The notes below the pieces were generated by a model. The model was not told the origin of the DNA. It did not search any database and saw only the letters and a list, made by a program, of their open reading frames with translations. The position numbers and the translations under genes were made by a program. Positions 1 through 10,649 of a stretch of 64,000 bases of DNA are shown piece after piece. Position 1 is the stretch's first letter; each line of letters begins with the position of its first letter. Source of the stretch: Molossus alvarezi (taxonomy: Eukaryota; Chordata; Mammalia; Chiroptera; Molossidae); assembly GCA_037176705.1 (NCBI GenBank), contig CM073907.1, forward strand, positions 15,779,001-15,843,000, in the 5' to 3' direction.

Positions 1-2
1 AA

Positions 3-1810
3 TGGGGAGACAGGGCTGCTGAACAACTTCAGCCCTCTCTTCACTCTCTTCACCAGGACCCAAGACAGCATGAAAAAGGTGGTTGTTTTTTTAATGACAT
101 TGAGAAGTTTTCTAACAAAGATGACATAAAGGCTGCTCTGAGAAAAGTGGAGAAGGAGACTTCTAGGAGATGGAGATGTCATGCTTGTCCCACATGCTGG
201 CCCACCCCTGACATCATCTTAATTCATCACATGGTCCGGTCTGTTAAAGGAGAGGCCAGGTGTAGTGGTGTGCTGAGCTCCACTGGGAAGACTTTCAAAG
301 AGGAGCTGCCAAGATCCTTTTCTGGCCTAATTGGTCAACAGCTGGGAGATTTGGTGTCTCCCTGGGGCCTTAACCTGCTGACCCACTTTATTAAAGCCTA
401 CCTGGTGAATGAGAGCTTCGGCCAGGCCCCAGGCATCTGGAGCTACATCAGTGGTGGTGTGGATGTCAGTGAGCATGCTGATCTACCCTTTCTGTGAATC
501 CAGTGATCTCATGGTTATGAACCACTGTGGTGGCAGGCAAGACTCTGCACCTTTTCTGATGTTCACATCCTGAATGCACTGCTGGGAGCACCTGAGTGTG
601 TAGGGCCAGCTCTTCCCAGCTCCAGCCTGCTCCTCCACTGGGTGTCATCAGGATCATGCTTTCCCTGGAGTGACCTTAATCACTAAAAATGCCCTCTCAG
701 CCTGGCTGCTGTGGGTGAGGCCTGATCATCTTCAACTTGTAAGATGATGCCAACCCAGTGACACCAAATGTGTTCCAGCCCAGCTGCGCTTGGGTGTTCA
801 CGTTTGCTGTGTGTGTCCCAAAGCTGGGTAGGGTAAGAGTGAGGCCATGCCCAGGGCATTGGTCAGCTGCTTACCTGGGGAAGGTGGAGTGGGCTGGACC
901 ACTGGGGAAGAATCCCCATACTTTGTGATTTGCTGAATCTGACTTGTGCTGGCTGCCAGAGAAGGGCTTGTGGACACCCAGGTCAGATGGAAAAAGGGTC
1001 CTGGTGTCACATCCCACCACACACACTCATCAGCCCCAGCTCTTACCCTGCATCCTAGGCTGGCAGCACCGCTCTCCTCTTGTAAGGAGGATATAACCCC
1101 TTTTCATAATCCACCCTTTAGTCCCTGCTTGTGCTAGGAAGAGGGTGGTAGGTTGTGCCTTTGTTTATCTCAACGCTACTTTTCTGATACCAAGACAGCA
1201 TCTTCTAAATGGGAAGTCATGTGACCACTAAGAATGTGTTCCCTCATCAAGTGCCACCTCATGTGCAGGGTCAGGTTACCTGTGCAGTTGCAAACACCCA
1301 GACATTATATCAGTGTTTCGTGTTCCACCCATTTTAAAGCTTCTGATATGATTTGACCCTTCTTTTTTCCCAAATAAATGTATTGATGGTGATCTGGGAA
1401 AAGATAACATAAAATAGGAAGCATCTGCACGTAATTAGTAACTGAGATCATGTAACAGTTTTGTTTGCACATCTACAGCTGAAGAAAATGTTGTTCTCCA
1501 TTTTCAGAAATGATGTTTGCCTGTATGAAAGTCTCACTTAGCAGCTGCCTTTTTCCTTGGTTCTCCTTGCTCTTTCTTCTCTTTCTCCTCCAGACCCCAG
1601 TCGTGCCTGCTCTGCCTACCCCACATCCAGTCTTTATCTCTGCCCTTAGGAGGCTGCCCAGAGTGCTGCTGCCTTCTTTTCCTCCAGCCCTGCCATCCGT
1701 GGAACTCAGTTCAGCCTGTCCCCATCATCCTGCTAGAGAAGAATGAGTGTACATCATTATGTATGGTTGTTAGACTACATGCAAAAAGAATAAAGTTTCT
1801 TTCTCCACTT
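3..1810 (+). pseudogene. Unidentified gene-like tract: open frame to the left edge plus 3'UTR-like sequence
   Basis: One frame is open without a stop from base 3 to the TGA at 495-497 (about 165 codons), so it may enter from outside the window. It is followed by about 1.3 kb of non-repetitive, moderately GC-rich DNA with an AATAAA hexamer at about 1790. That layout fits a terminal exon with its 3'UTR, or a processed retrocopy. I do not recognise the protein family: the C-terminal 60 residues contain segments such as SGLIGQQLGDLV and LNLLTHFIKAYLVNESFG, but no motif I can name. No poly(A) run follows the hexamer, which weakens the retrocopy reading but does not exclude an old one. The frame could also be open by chance. 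Other short frames in the tract look like noise. Confidence 0.3.
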
Positions 1811-2179
1811 CTCAAAAATACTTGACACGTGTCATGTTTGTGACTTTTTATAGGTTTTTCTGTTTCCCCAGTTCTAGAACTAAGGTATTTTTCAAAACTC
1901 TGATGCTCTCTATAATGAGGATTGTATTTCCCAACCACCGGAAGCCCTGTTTATGACAGTGACTCTAATAAGCATGTGTGGATTAGGTGGCTTTCCACAA
2001 AATGTCACTGACATTTTAAATCATCAGGATGCAGAATGTTGTCTAAATAATGACAGAAAACTTTTCTCATGATATTAAAATCTTTTGTCAAGTGTTATTT
2101 ATTTGTACTATTGTACTTCAAGGGTAAATCTGCTTAACTTTTTAAAAGTTTCTCTATTAAAAATCTTAATACTGCTAGT

Positions 2180-3100
2180 GCTTATACAACTGAATAAAAG
2201 GAAGACAAAGAACCCAATTAAAAAATAGGTAGAAGAACTAAATAGACACCTCTTCAAACATGACATACAAAGGGCTAAGAGACATATGAAGAAATGCTCA
2301 ATGTCACTAATCATCAGAGAGATACAAATTAAAATAACAATAATGTATCACCTCACACCTGTCAGAATAGCCACCATCAACAAATCATCAAACAACAGGT
2401 GTAGGCAAAGTTGTGGAGAAAAGGGGACTCTAGTACACTGCTGGTGGGAATGCAGACTGGTGCAGCCACTATGGAAAAAAAGATGGTGTTACCCAAAAAA
2501 TTAAAAATTTAACTGCCATTTGACCCAGTGATCCCACCTCTAGGAATATACCCTAAGAAGCCTGAAACACCAATCAGAAAGAATGTATGTGCCCCCATGT
2601 TTATAACAGCACTATTTACAGTAGCTAAGATCTGGAAACAGTTCAAATGTCCATCAGCAGACAAATGGATTAAAGAGCTGTGGTACATATATACAATGGA
2701 GTACTATGCAGCTGTATAAAACAAACAAACAAACAAACAAACAAAACTCTTATCCTTTGAGACGACATGGAGGAACCTGGAAAGTATTACCCTAAGTGAA
2801 ACAAGCCAAACAGAGAAAGACAAGTATTATATAATCTCACTTGTTTGTGGAATATAATGAACATAACAGTCTGAACAATCGAGTAGTTTCAGAGACATGG
2901 AAATGGGGTATAGACTGACAATGCCCAGAAGAGGGGGTGGTGGGGGAGAAATAAACCACAGAGCTTATATGCATGTATGCATGAACAATGGACATGGACA
3001 ACAAAGCAGGGGACAGGGCAGGGAGGGCAGAGAGGAGGGAATCAGTGAAGGAAAAGTAGAAACATCTGTAACAAAAATAAATTAATTTAAAAAAAGAATA
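2180..3100 (+). mobile_element. 5'-truncated L1 (ORF2 C-terminus, 3'UTR and tail)
   Basis: The sequence aligns by eye with the last ~200 codons of the intact ORF2 ending at 63920. It includes the MKKCSxSLIIRE block, the Cys/His knuckle region and the stretch ending in YTMEYYAAV, followed by the L1 3'UTR and an A-rich tail. Stops and frameshifts are frequent, and an AAAC microsatellite (about 2720-2748) interrupts the end of the ORF. It is an old dead 3' fragment. Confidence 0.9.
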
Positions 3101-4123
3101 ATACTTATTGTTCATACTAATAACTTTTACAGTGTCGTGATTTTTGCCTTTTTTTAAAAAACATTCATCTTTTTTTGGTGATGGAGACTCTTAGTGTTTA
3201 TATGCAAATTAACCAGTATTAGATAAAAACGTTCAGTAAGTATTTTACAAATATGGACATTTACATTTTTAGAAATTTGGAAGTATTCATTTTTGAAAAA
3301 TATTCTTGTTGATTTTTTTATTCATTGTACTGACTTTGCTTTAACAGCAGAAATTTGGTGATGTATCACCTGTTGAGCAGCATCTAAGCTGGAGACACAG
3401 AGTGTGTTCACCTGCTCTGGTCTCTCCCTTCTCTTCTGGGAGTTGAGCAATGGCTCTATGGTGAGCATCACACTCCCTGAAATTGCCACATCTGAATTCA
3501 GTACAATTGAGCAGCAAGCCTGAATTGTGTGTATTCTTCCTTTGACTTGAAACATTTGAGTCATGGCTGGTTTGTGTTAGTAACTGGTATGAAATGTGTG
3601 CCCTCTGCTTCTCTATGGCAGAACTGGGCCTGTGTCTTGAGGGTGGGGCCTTCACAGATTACCTTTCAGTTGTGGAAAAGACTGGGAGACAGACAGGTGA
3701 CAGCAACACTTTATATGAGAAAATATTAGGAGCCATGGAGGAAACAGACCTAGCTGATGTGACCAGGGAAGAATGAGGACTATGTGGGTTTTCTCTTGTG
3801 CCCTAACAAATGACCTCAAAGGAAGTGGCTTACACCAAAAAGTGTGTGATCACAGGTGCCGTGGAGCAGAAACTAGTTGGTTCCTTAACCTGCACCACTC
3901 CCCATGCCCTGCTTGAGGGGGCTCACAGCATCTGCTTCTATGGGACAGTTCCCTTCCATGTCCCTGCCAAAGCCACTCCCAGCTTCTAGGGGCTGCCCAC
4001 AGACCTTGGCTCATGGTCATTTTATCCAACCCACAAGCCAGCAACATGAGTTGCTTTTTTCTCAGCATTTCTGACCCACCCACTTAACACCCTTTCCACC
4101 TTCAGAAACACCTAGTTACCTTG
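3101..4123. other. Non-coding interval, no gene recognised
   Basis: This is ordinary mixed-composition DNA with only short random frames on both strands. The stretch at about 3795-4080 (a segment like CTAACAAATGACCTCAAA with GTGGCTTACACC, then a C-rich part) resembles an ancient interspersed repeat, but I cannot name the family from memory. Confidence 0.5.
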
Positions 4124-4364
4124 CCCTGGACAGGTGGCTAAGTGAGTTGGAACATTGTCCCATAAACCAAAAGGTGATGTGTTTAATTTTTAGTCAGAGC
4201 AAATATCTAGGTTGTGGGATTTATCCCCAGTCAGGGCACATATGAAAGAAAACAGATCAATGTTTCTGTCTCATATCAATGGTTTTCAATTTCTCTCAAA
4301 TCAATAAATATATCCTCAGGTGAGAATTAAAAGACAAAGGAAAATAAAACAAAACAAAACACAT
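4124..4364 (+). mobile_element. Old tRNA-derived bat SINE (VES-like)
   Basis: It has a degenerate tRNA-like head, an eroded box B region near 4170-4195, a CCCCAGTCAGGGCACAT-like body, a CT-rich stretch with ATCAATAAATATATCCTCAGGTGAG-type ending, and an (AAAAC)n tail. Target-site duplications AGTTACCTTG (about 4114-4123) and GGTTACCTTG (about 4365-4374) bracket it. The divergence suggests an old copy. Confidence 0.8.
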
Positions 4365-4374
4365 GGTTACCTTG

Positions 4375-4900
4375 GCCCACCTAGCTGAACTGAGATGGTC
4401 ACCGGGTTACCTCTATGACCTGTCTTTCTATTGTGATCTGTCTAAACTCTGTGACCTGTTGCCACATGATACTCAAGGGGCTGGGTAGGGGCCACTGCAA
4501 GGTGACTCCCCAGCAAACGCAGCAAAGAGCTTCACAAAATCTTGTCATTTGTAAACTCAGATATAGCTGCTGAGTCTGCGCGGCCATATAAAGAACTGAG
4601 GAAGTCACCCCAATAGAACAGGAAGTGCTCCGAGGGCAGGAAGAGCCAGGCTGACAGGTGCAAATGAGAATGAGTGGGTAAAGGGTCCTCTGGGGGCTTG
4701 AAAATGCTATTAGAACCATGAAAAGTTCTAGAAATGAGAATGACCTAGTCTGATTGATAATTTTAAAGATCACTCTGTGACTTGACCTTTGAAATGACAT
4801 TTGAGATGTGCCTTGAGAGCACAAGTGGGATTGGGACAAAGAAGATGAGAAAACTACTTCAGATACAGAGACTGTGACCCAGCCTGCAGGCAAAAGAGGT
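4375..4900. other. Non-repetitive interval before the minisatellite
   Basis: No repeat or gene is recognised. A 226-codon minus-strand frame (4399-5079) crosses into the minisatellite. It has no recognisable domain and is probably open because the purine-rich plus strand makes few stop codons on the other strand. Confidence 0.5.
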
Positions 4901-4904
4901 GAAA

Positions 4905-7255
4905 ACCAGAGAACAGAGCACACACCCCTTAGAAGCCTGTGAGTGAGGAACAGGGCAAGGAAACAGGATAGTCCAGGAAGGGGCAGGTTAGGGGGACAAT
5001 ATTTGATATGGAGGGGCAGGGCACAGAGACAAAAATATCTATGGAGGGGCAGGGCAGGGAAACAAGACCATCCCTGCAAAGAGCATGGCAGAAGAAACAG
5101 GAAAAATTACAAAAATGGGTTAGAACAAAGGAAAAGTACCATGGAATGGAGGGGATGTGACAGGAGAATATCCACTGGGAAAAGAGCCAGGTAAAATAGG
5201 GATTCTTCATAGAGGGACCAGTGCAGGAGGGACAGGGGACCTCCATGGAGGGGGCAGGGTGTGAGGCATCAGGGACTCTTTATAGAGGGGCAAGGCTGGA
5301 GGTACATGGGACACTAAGAGGCCCAAGGTAGGGCCATAGAATGCTCCACGAAGGGGGCAGAAATAAAGAAACAGAACACACTCCTGGAAGGATCCAAGGT
5401 AGAAAGACAGGGGCCCTAGAAGGGTACAGAAAGAGGAGCAAAAGAAACCATGGATTGGCAGGAAAAATAAATAGGAGACCTTGGTAGGGGGGACAAAAAG
5501 CCCTCCATGGTGAGTGCTGGCAAGGGGTACAGATATCCCTCTAAGGAGGGGGCAAAGTAAGAAGAAAAAAGGAACCCACATGCAGGGGCCTGTCAGGAGC
5601 CAGGGCATGAGGCAGAGGAAACACTACAGCAGACAGAGCAGAAGAACAAGGGGCACTTATGAAGGGGGCAGCTCAAAAAGACCCACAGCAGAAAAGGCAC
5701 ATGGGAAAGGACACCCTATGGAGGGGACAAGAGAGAAGGACTGGGTCACTAAGAGGAGAAAAAAGAGGGACTAGGTACATTAAAAATAAGCAGGGTAAGA
5801 GGGAGAGGAAATCTCCTGTGGTATGGACACATTAGGAATATAGTAGACCCTCTCAAAGAGAAAAATCTGGAGGGACACGCAATCCCTTATGAAGAGGCTA
5901 AGGCAAAAAGGACTGGGCACCTCTATAGAGAATGTGGAGCAGGGGACAGTAGTAGACACTCAATAGAAAAACCAGAACAAATAGAACAGAGCTCCCTCCA
6001 TGGAGGAGTAGGGCTGGTCTACAGGAGACCATGAAAGTAGGTAAAGCAATGTGGGCAAGAGACACTCCGTGGCAGGGACAGAGCAGGAGACAGAATACCC
6101 TCCATTGTGAGGCAGGGCAGGTGAAAAAGAGACCCTGGCTATAATTAGAGCAAGGGGTACAAGATATCCTCCATCGTAGAGTCAGGCCAGGGAGACAGTA
6201 AACTCTCTATGGGGCAAACAATCTTTTGGATACGGGATATCCCATGGAGGAACCAAGGAAGGAGGGACAAGTCATCCCTTCATGAAAGAGTAAGTGGGGT
6301 ACACCAAGAAACCCAAGAATGGGCAGGGCATACAGACAGGACACACTGGTAGTAGGCAGGGCAAGGGAGACAAAAACCTTCTATGTCATGGGCAGACAGA
6401 GAGAGAGTAGCCTCTCCATGGAAGAGGCAGGACAGGAGGGACTAGGGACTCTCCATTGAGGGGGAAGGCCGAATGGAAGGAGAACCTAAGAGGGGGTTAA
6501 GCAGAGGGACACAAGACACTCCATGAAAGGGGCAGAGCCAAAGGGACTCCATGGAGGGGCAGGGCACTTGGAAATGTGAACCTGGGAAAACACAGCATAT
6601 AAGGTAAAAAAAAAAAAAAAAGTATAAAAACCAATTTCAAGTGGAGGCCAGGGAGATAGAAAACCCTCCACTGAGGGGCCCGGACAGGAGAGAATAAGGA
6701 TTCTTTATATATGGGGAAGGTCAAGAGTCACAGGAAACTCTAGGAGGGGGAAAAGCAGGTGAAGAACAGGCACTTCATAGAGGGGGCAAATCAAAAAGTA
6801 CAGAACACCCTTTATGGGTGCATAGTGGTTGTCCAGTAGATATTGGAGTAGGTAGGGCATGGGAGATAAAAACAAAATCCCTCCATGGCAGGGGCTGGCC
6901 AGAGAGAGAGCAGACCCTCCATGGAAAAGGCAGGGCATAAGGGACAGAGGACCCTCAGAGATGGGGCAGAAAAAAAAGCACAGACATCTCTATAGAAAGG
7001 GCTGGGCAGCAGACACAAGAGATGCTTAGACTGGGCAAAGCAGGGGGAGAGGGGACACTTAATGGAAGGGCCTAAAATAAATGACAGATCACCCTTCATG
7101 GAGGAACAGGCTAGTGATAATAGACCAGAGAGTAGGCAGGGCATTGGAGACAACAAAACCTCCAAAGCAGGATCAAGTCAGAGAGACTAAAAACCCTCCA
7201 TGAGGAGGCCAGGGACTATGTAATGGGGACTCTGCATGAAAAGGACAGCATGGTA
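4905..7255. repeat. Degenerate purine-rich minisatellite, ~30-39-bp units
   Basis: About 2.3 kb is built from imperfect units around the core CTCCATGGAGGGGGCAGGG, followed by a GGAGACA/GGGACA-like stretch. Consecutive units parsed at 5236-5590 are about 36, 36, 30, 35, 36, 34, 30, 33 and 39 bases. Units have drifted strongly and differ by substitutions and indels, so this is an old array rather than a recently homogenised one. The many minus-strand frames across it (for example 5207-5608 and 6812-7165) are by-products of its composition. A 16-A run lies at about 6605-6621. Confidence 0.85.
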
Positions 7256-7261
7256 GGAATG

Positions 7262-8421
7262 AATAAAAGACTTAAATGTGACTCATATCCATAAAAATCC
7301 TAAAAAAAAATGTAGGCAACAAAATTTCAGACGTTATACATAGCAGAATGTTCATTGATACATCACCTAAGGCAACAGAAACAAAGTAGAAAATGAACAC
7401 ATGGGACTACATCAAACTCATAAGCTTCTGCACAGCAAAACCACAAAAATAAAAAGGCAACCCACTGTATGGGAGAGCATAATTGCCAATGATATTTTAG
7501 ATAAGGGGTTAATTTCCAATATATAGAGAGGGCTTATACAGCTCAAGCAAAGGAAGACAACCCAATTAAAAAATGGCCAGAGGAACTAAATAGACACCTC
7601 TTCAAATAGGACATACAAAGGGCTAAGAGACATATGAAGAAATGCTCAACATCACTAATCATCAGAGAGATGCAAATTAAAACAACAATGAGGTATCACC
7701 TCACACCTGTCAGAATGGCCACCATCAAGAAATCCTCAAACAACAAGTGTTGATGAGGGTGTGGAAAAATGGGACTCTAGTATGCTGCAGGTGAGAATGC
7801 AGACTGTTGCAGCCACTATGGAAAACAATATGGTGTTACCTCAAAAAATTAAAAATTGAACTTCCATTTGACCCAGTGATCTTGCTTCTAGGAATATACC
7901 CTAAAAAGTGTGAAACACCAATCAGAAAGAATATATGTACACCTATGTTCATAGTAGCACTATTTACAATAGCTAAGATCTGGAAAGAGCCCAAATGTCT
8001 ATCAGCAGACAAATGGATTAAAAAGCTGTGGTACCTATACACAATGGAGTACTATGCAGCTGTAAGAAAGAAAGATCTCTTATCATTTGAGAGGACATGG
8101 AGGGACCTGGGAAGTGTTATCCTAAGTAAAACAAGTCAAACAGAGAAAGAGAAGTATCATATGATCTAACTTATCTGTGAAATATAATGAACATAACAGT
8201 CTGAGAAATGGGGTAGTTGCAGAGACGTGGAAGTGGGGTACAGACTGACAATCCACAGAAGAGAAAGTGGTGGGGGAGAGATAAACCACAGAACTTATAT
8301 GCATGTATTAATAAACAATGGACATGGATAACAAAGCTGGGGACAGGGCAGGGAGAAAGGAGAAGAGAGGAATCAGTGGGTGAAAGAGGAGAAACATCTG
8401 TAACAAAAATTAATTAGAGAG
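7262..8421 (+). mobile_element. 5'-truncated L1 (ORF2 C-terminal quarter, 3'UTR)
   Basis: It begins at the ORF2 block [12 protein letters not shown] and runs through the C-terminal region to a stop near 8167, then the 3'UTR with a G-rich tract and a tail at about 8400-8415. A 120-codon open segment (7807-8169) keeps the C-terminal end readable. The next L1 starts inside or right at this tail. Confidence 0.9.
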
Positions 8422-8634
8422 AAGTCAAAAATGGAGCTACACAGACCATCTCCCAAGACCAAACTGGATTTACAATGAAAATAAAGGCAAATCATCAGGA
8501 TAGGGCAGCTGAAAGACATCTTGGAGGACCACTTAACCAGAAACACCTACTCAATCCTGGTAGGCTTGCGAGGACGCGAGAGGGGGCCCGGAGCCCATGG
8601 TCCACAGCGGCCTGTGCTAGGGCCAGGGAACTCG

Positions 8635-8960
8635 GCGGGAAATTACTGCTACCACCTCCCTAGCCACCCTGCATGGGCCCTGGGAACTCTGTAGCCTGTT
8701 GAACTCTCTGCTGGAGCTGCACAGACTCCCAGGCCCCAGGGAACTCGACCGGACCATGGAACTCAGCAGGAAGTTACTCCTACCGCCTCCCTTGCCTCCC
8801 TGCATGGGCCCTGGGAAATCTGTAGCCTGCTAAACTCTCCGCTGGAGCTGCACAGACTCGCGGAGAACAGGGAACTCAGCGGGATTCTGCTACCAAGGCT
8901 GAGCCCCGCGAACTCTGTGTGGTAAGCACTCGGCGGGCACCGCGCAGACTCACGGGGACC
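8635..8960 (+). promoter_or_regulatory. L1 5'UTR GC-rich tandem monomers (putative promoter repeats)
   Basis: Segments starting CTACCACCTCCC (8648) and CTACCGCCTCCC (8778) each lead into GCATGGGCCCTGGGAA, CTGGAGCTGCACAGACTC and GGAACTCGGCGGG-like parts. This gives about 130-bp units plus a degenerate third. By analogy with monomeric L1 5'UTRs in rodents, this is where an L1 promoter would lie. Promoter function is inferred. Confidence 0.6.
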
Positions 8961-9686
8961 AGGGGACTGTGCTGGACGCTACTGCCACCTCTGCAGTGTC
9001 CTGCTACCGCGGCTCAGTCCTGGGGCTTCTGCTGAGTGCTACCCCCTCAGCTGGTGCCACAGCCGCAGCCGCCCTTGTCTGGAAGCAGTGCGCTTGGGTT
9101 AAAAGACCCAGGGGGCTCCAGGATGCAGAGTCCAGTCAGAGGCTAAATTGGCAGCAGCCACTCACCTTGGGCTCTGGCAGAGGGAAGCCAGACTGGACTG
9201 GAACCATGTGGGGACACTTGGGTTTTGGAGGGTGCTAAGAGCTTTTGTTGAGTGCAGCCACTCAGGACTGGTCATTTTACTTCTTCTCAGGGCCATGGGG
9301 AGAGGCAGTGACCCCTCCTGCAGAGATTCAACCACACCTGGTTGCCACTGAAATGCTAATTGAGGCCCATTAACAAGTAACACCTGCCTCACTCTCAGGA
9401 AATCCTCTTACACTGAGCAACTGAGGGAGTTTTTCAGGCAACTCAGAAACCAAGGGTCTGAAGGTGACCTCTACTAATAGTCTCCAGGCAAAAAAAAAAA
9501 AAGCTAGAGGATAACTGCCATTCCCTGGGCGTGCAACACTAACCAGAAAAGCTAAGACTTGATGGTGGTGTTTAAAGTGGGTCCTCCCTGGCGCATCCAA
9601 ACCCAGGAGAGGGAGCCACAAACAGCAGAACACCAACACCCACTGGGAAAACTTGGCAGACTCCAAAGCCCACTGTGATAGCCAAA

Positions 9687-10604
9687 ATGGTGAGAAACAG
9701 AAACAAAAGCCAAATGAAAGAACAAGAGATCTCTACAGAAGATGAAATAAATGAGGTGCAGTTAAGCAAGTTAACAGAAATAGAATTCAGAGCCATGATC
9801 TCGAGGAAGCTCAACAGCATGCGTAAGGACATGAGCACCATGAGTAAAGACATAGAAATGTTGAAAATAAACAAGTTGGAAATGAAAAACAACAGGAAGA
9901 AATGAAGAATGACATATCAGAAATGAAAAACACACTGGAAGGTCTAAAAAGCAGAGTAGGGGAAGCTGAGGACCCGATCAGTGAATTACAAGACAGGCTA
10001 GAAGAAATCAACCAATCAGAAAACAAAAAGTAAAAAAAAATGATTTAAAAAAATGGAAGACAGCTTAAGAGAACTGTGGGACAACTGAAAACAGAATAAT
10101 ATTCTCATCATAGGAGTCCCTGAAGAAGAAGAAAGTAAGCGAGGGTTAGAGAATATAGTCAAAGAAAGAGTGACAGAAAACTTCCCTAATTTGGTGAAGG
10201 AAGAAGGCATTCAAGTTCAAGAAGTTCAGAGAGCCCCAAGTAAGAAGAACCCAAACAGGCCCACACCAAGACACATAGTAATCAAACTGCCAAAAATTAA
10301 AGACAAGGAGAGAATCCTAAAAGCAGCAAGAGATAAGCAACAGGTTACCTACAAAGGAAACCCCATAAGGCTCTCGGCTGAATTTTCACAAGAAACACTA
10401 CAGGCTAGAAGGGAATGGCATGAAGTAATCAAGGTCATGAAAAACAAGGATGTGAATCCAAGACTACTCTACCCAGCAAGGCTATCATTCAAAATAGAAG
10501 GTCAAATAAAGAGCTTTTCAGACAAAAAAAAAAAAAAAAAAAGGCTAAGGGAATACATTAGCACCAAACCAGCACTGTAAGAAATGTTAAAAGGACTGCT
10601 ATAA
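9687..10604 (+). pseudogene. L1 ORF1 pseudogene
   Basis: The frame starts at the ATG matching the other ORF1 copies (MVRNRNKSQMKEQ), keeps about 70 codons of the N-terminal and coiled-coil part, then shifts frame near 9890. The RNA-recognition and C-terminal part is readable again from about 10170 (NLVKEEGIQVQE, RHIVIKLPKI). An A18 run near 10524-10541 inserts extra lysines, and a TAA at about 10577 replaces CAA 9 codons before the normal end. The intact protein would be the trimeric RNA-binding chaperone of the L1 particle; this copy cannot make it. Confidence 0.9.
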
Positions 10605-10649
10605 TTACCAGGAGAAATGGGAAGGAAAATAGAACCACACTAAACAAAA

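Noticed and set aside
4399..5079. 226-codon minus-strand open frame, and many further minus-strand frames to 7165
   Set aside because: They lie on or beside a purine-rich degenerate minisatellite, whose complementary strand has few stop codons. No domain, no consistent frame between repeat units and no gene structure.
4905..7255. CRISPR-like array
   Set aside because: Repeats are degenerate and contiguous without unique spacers, in a mammalian genome.
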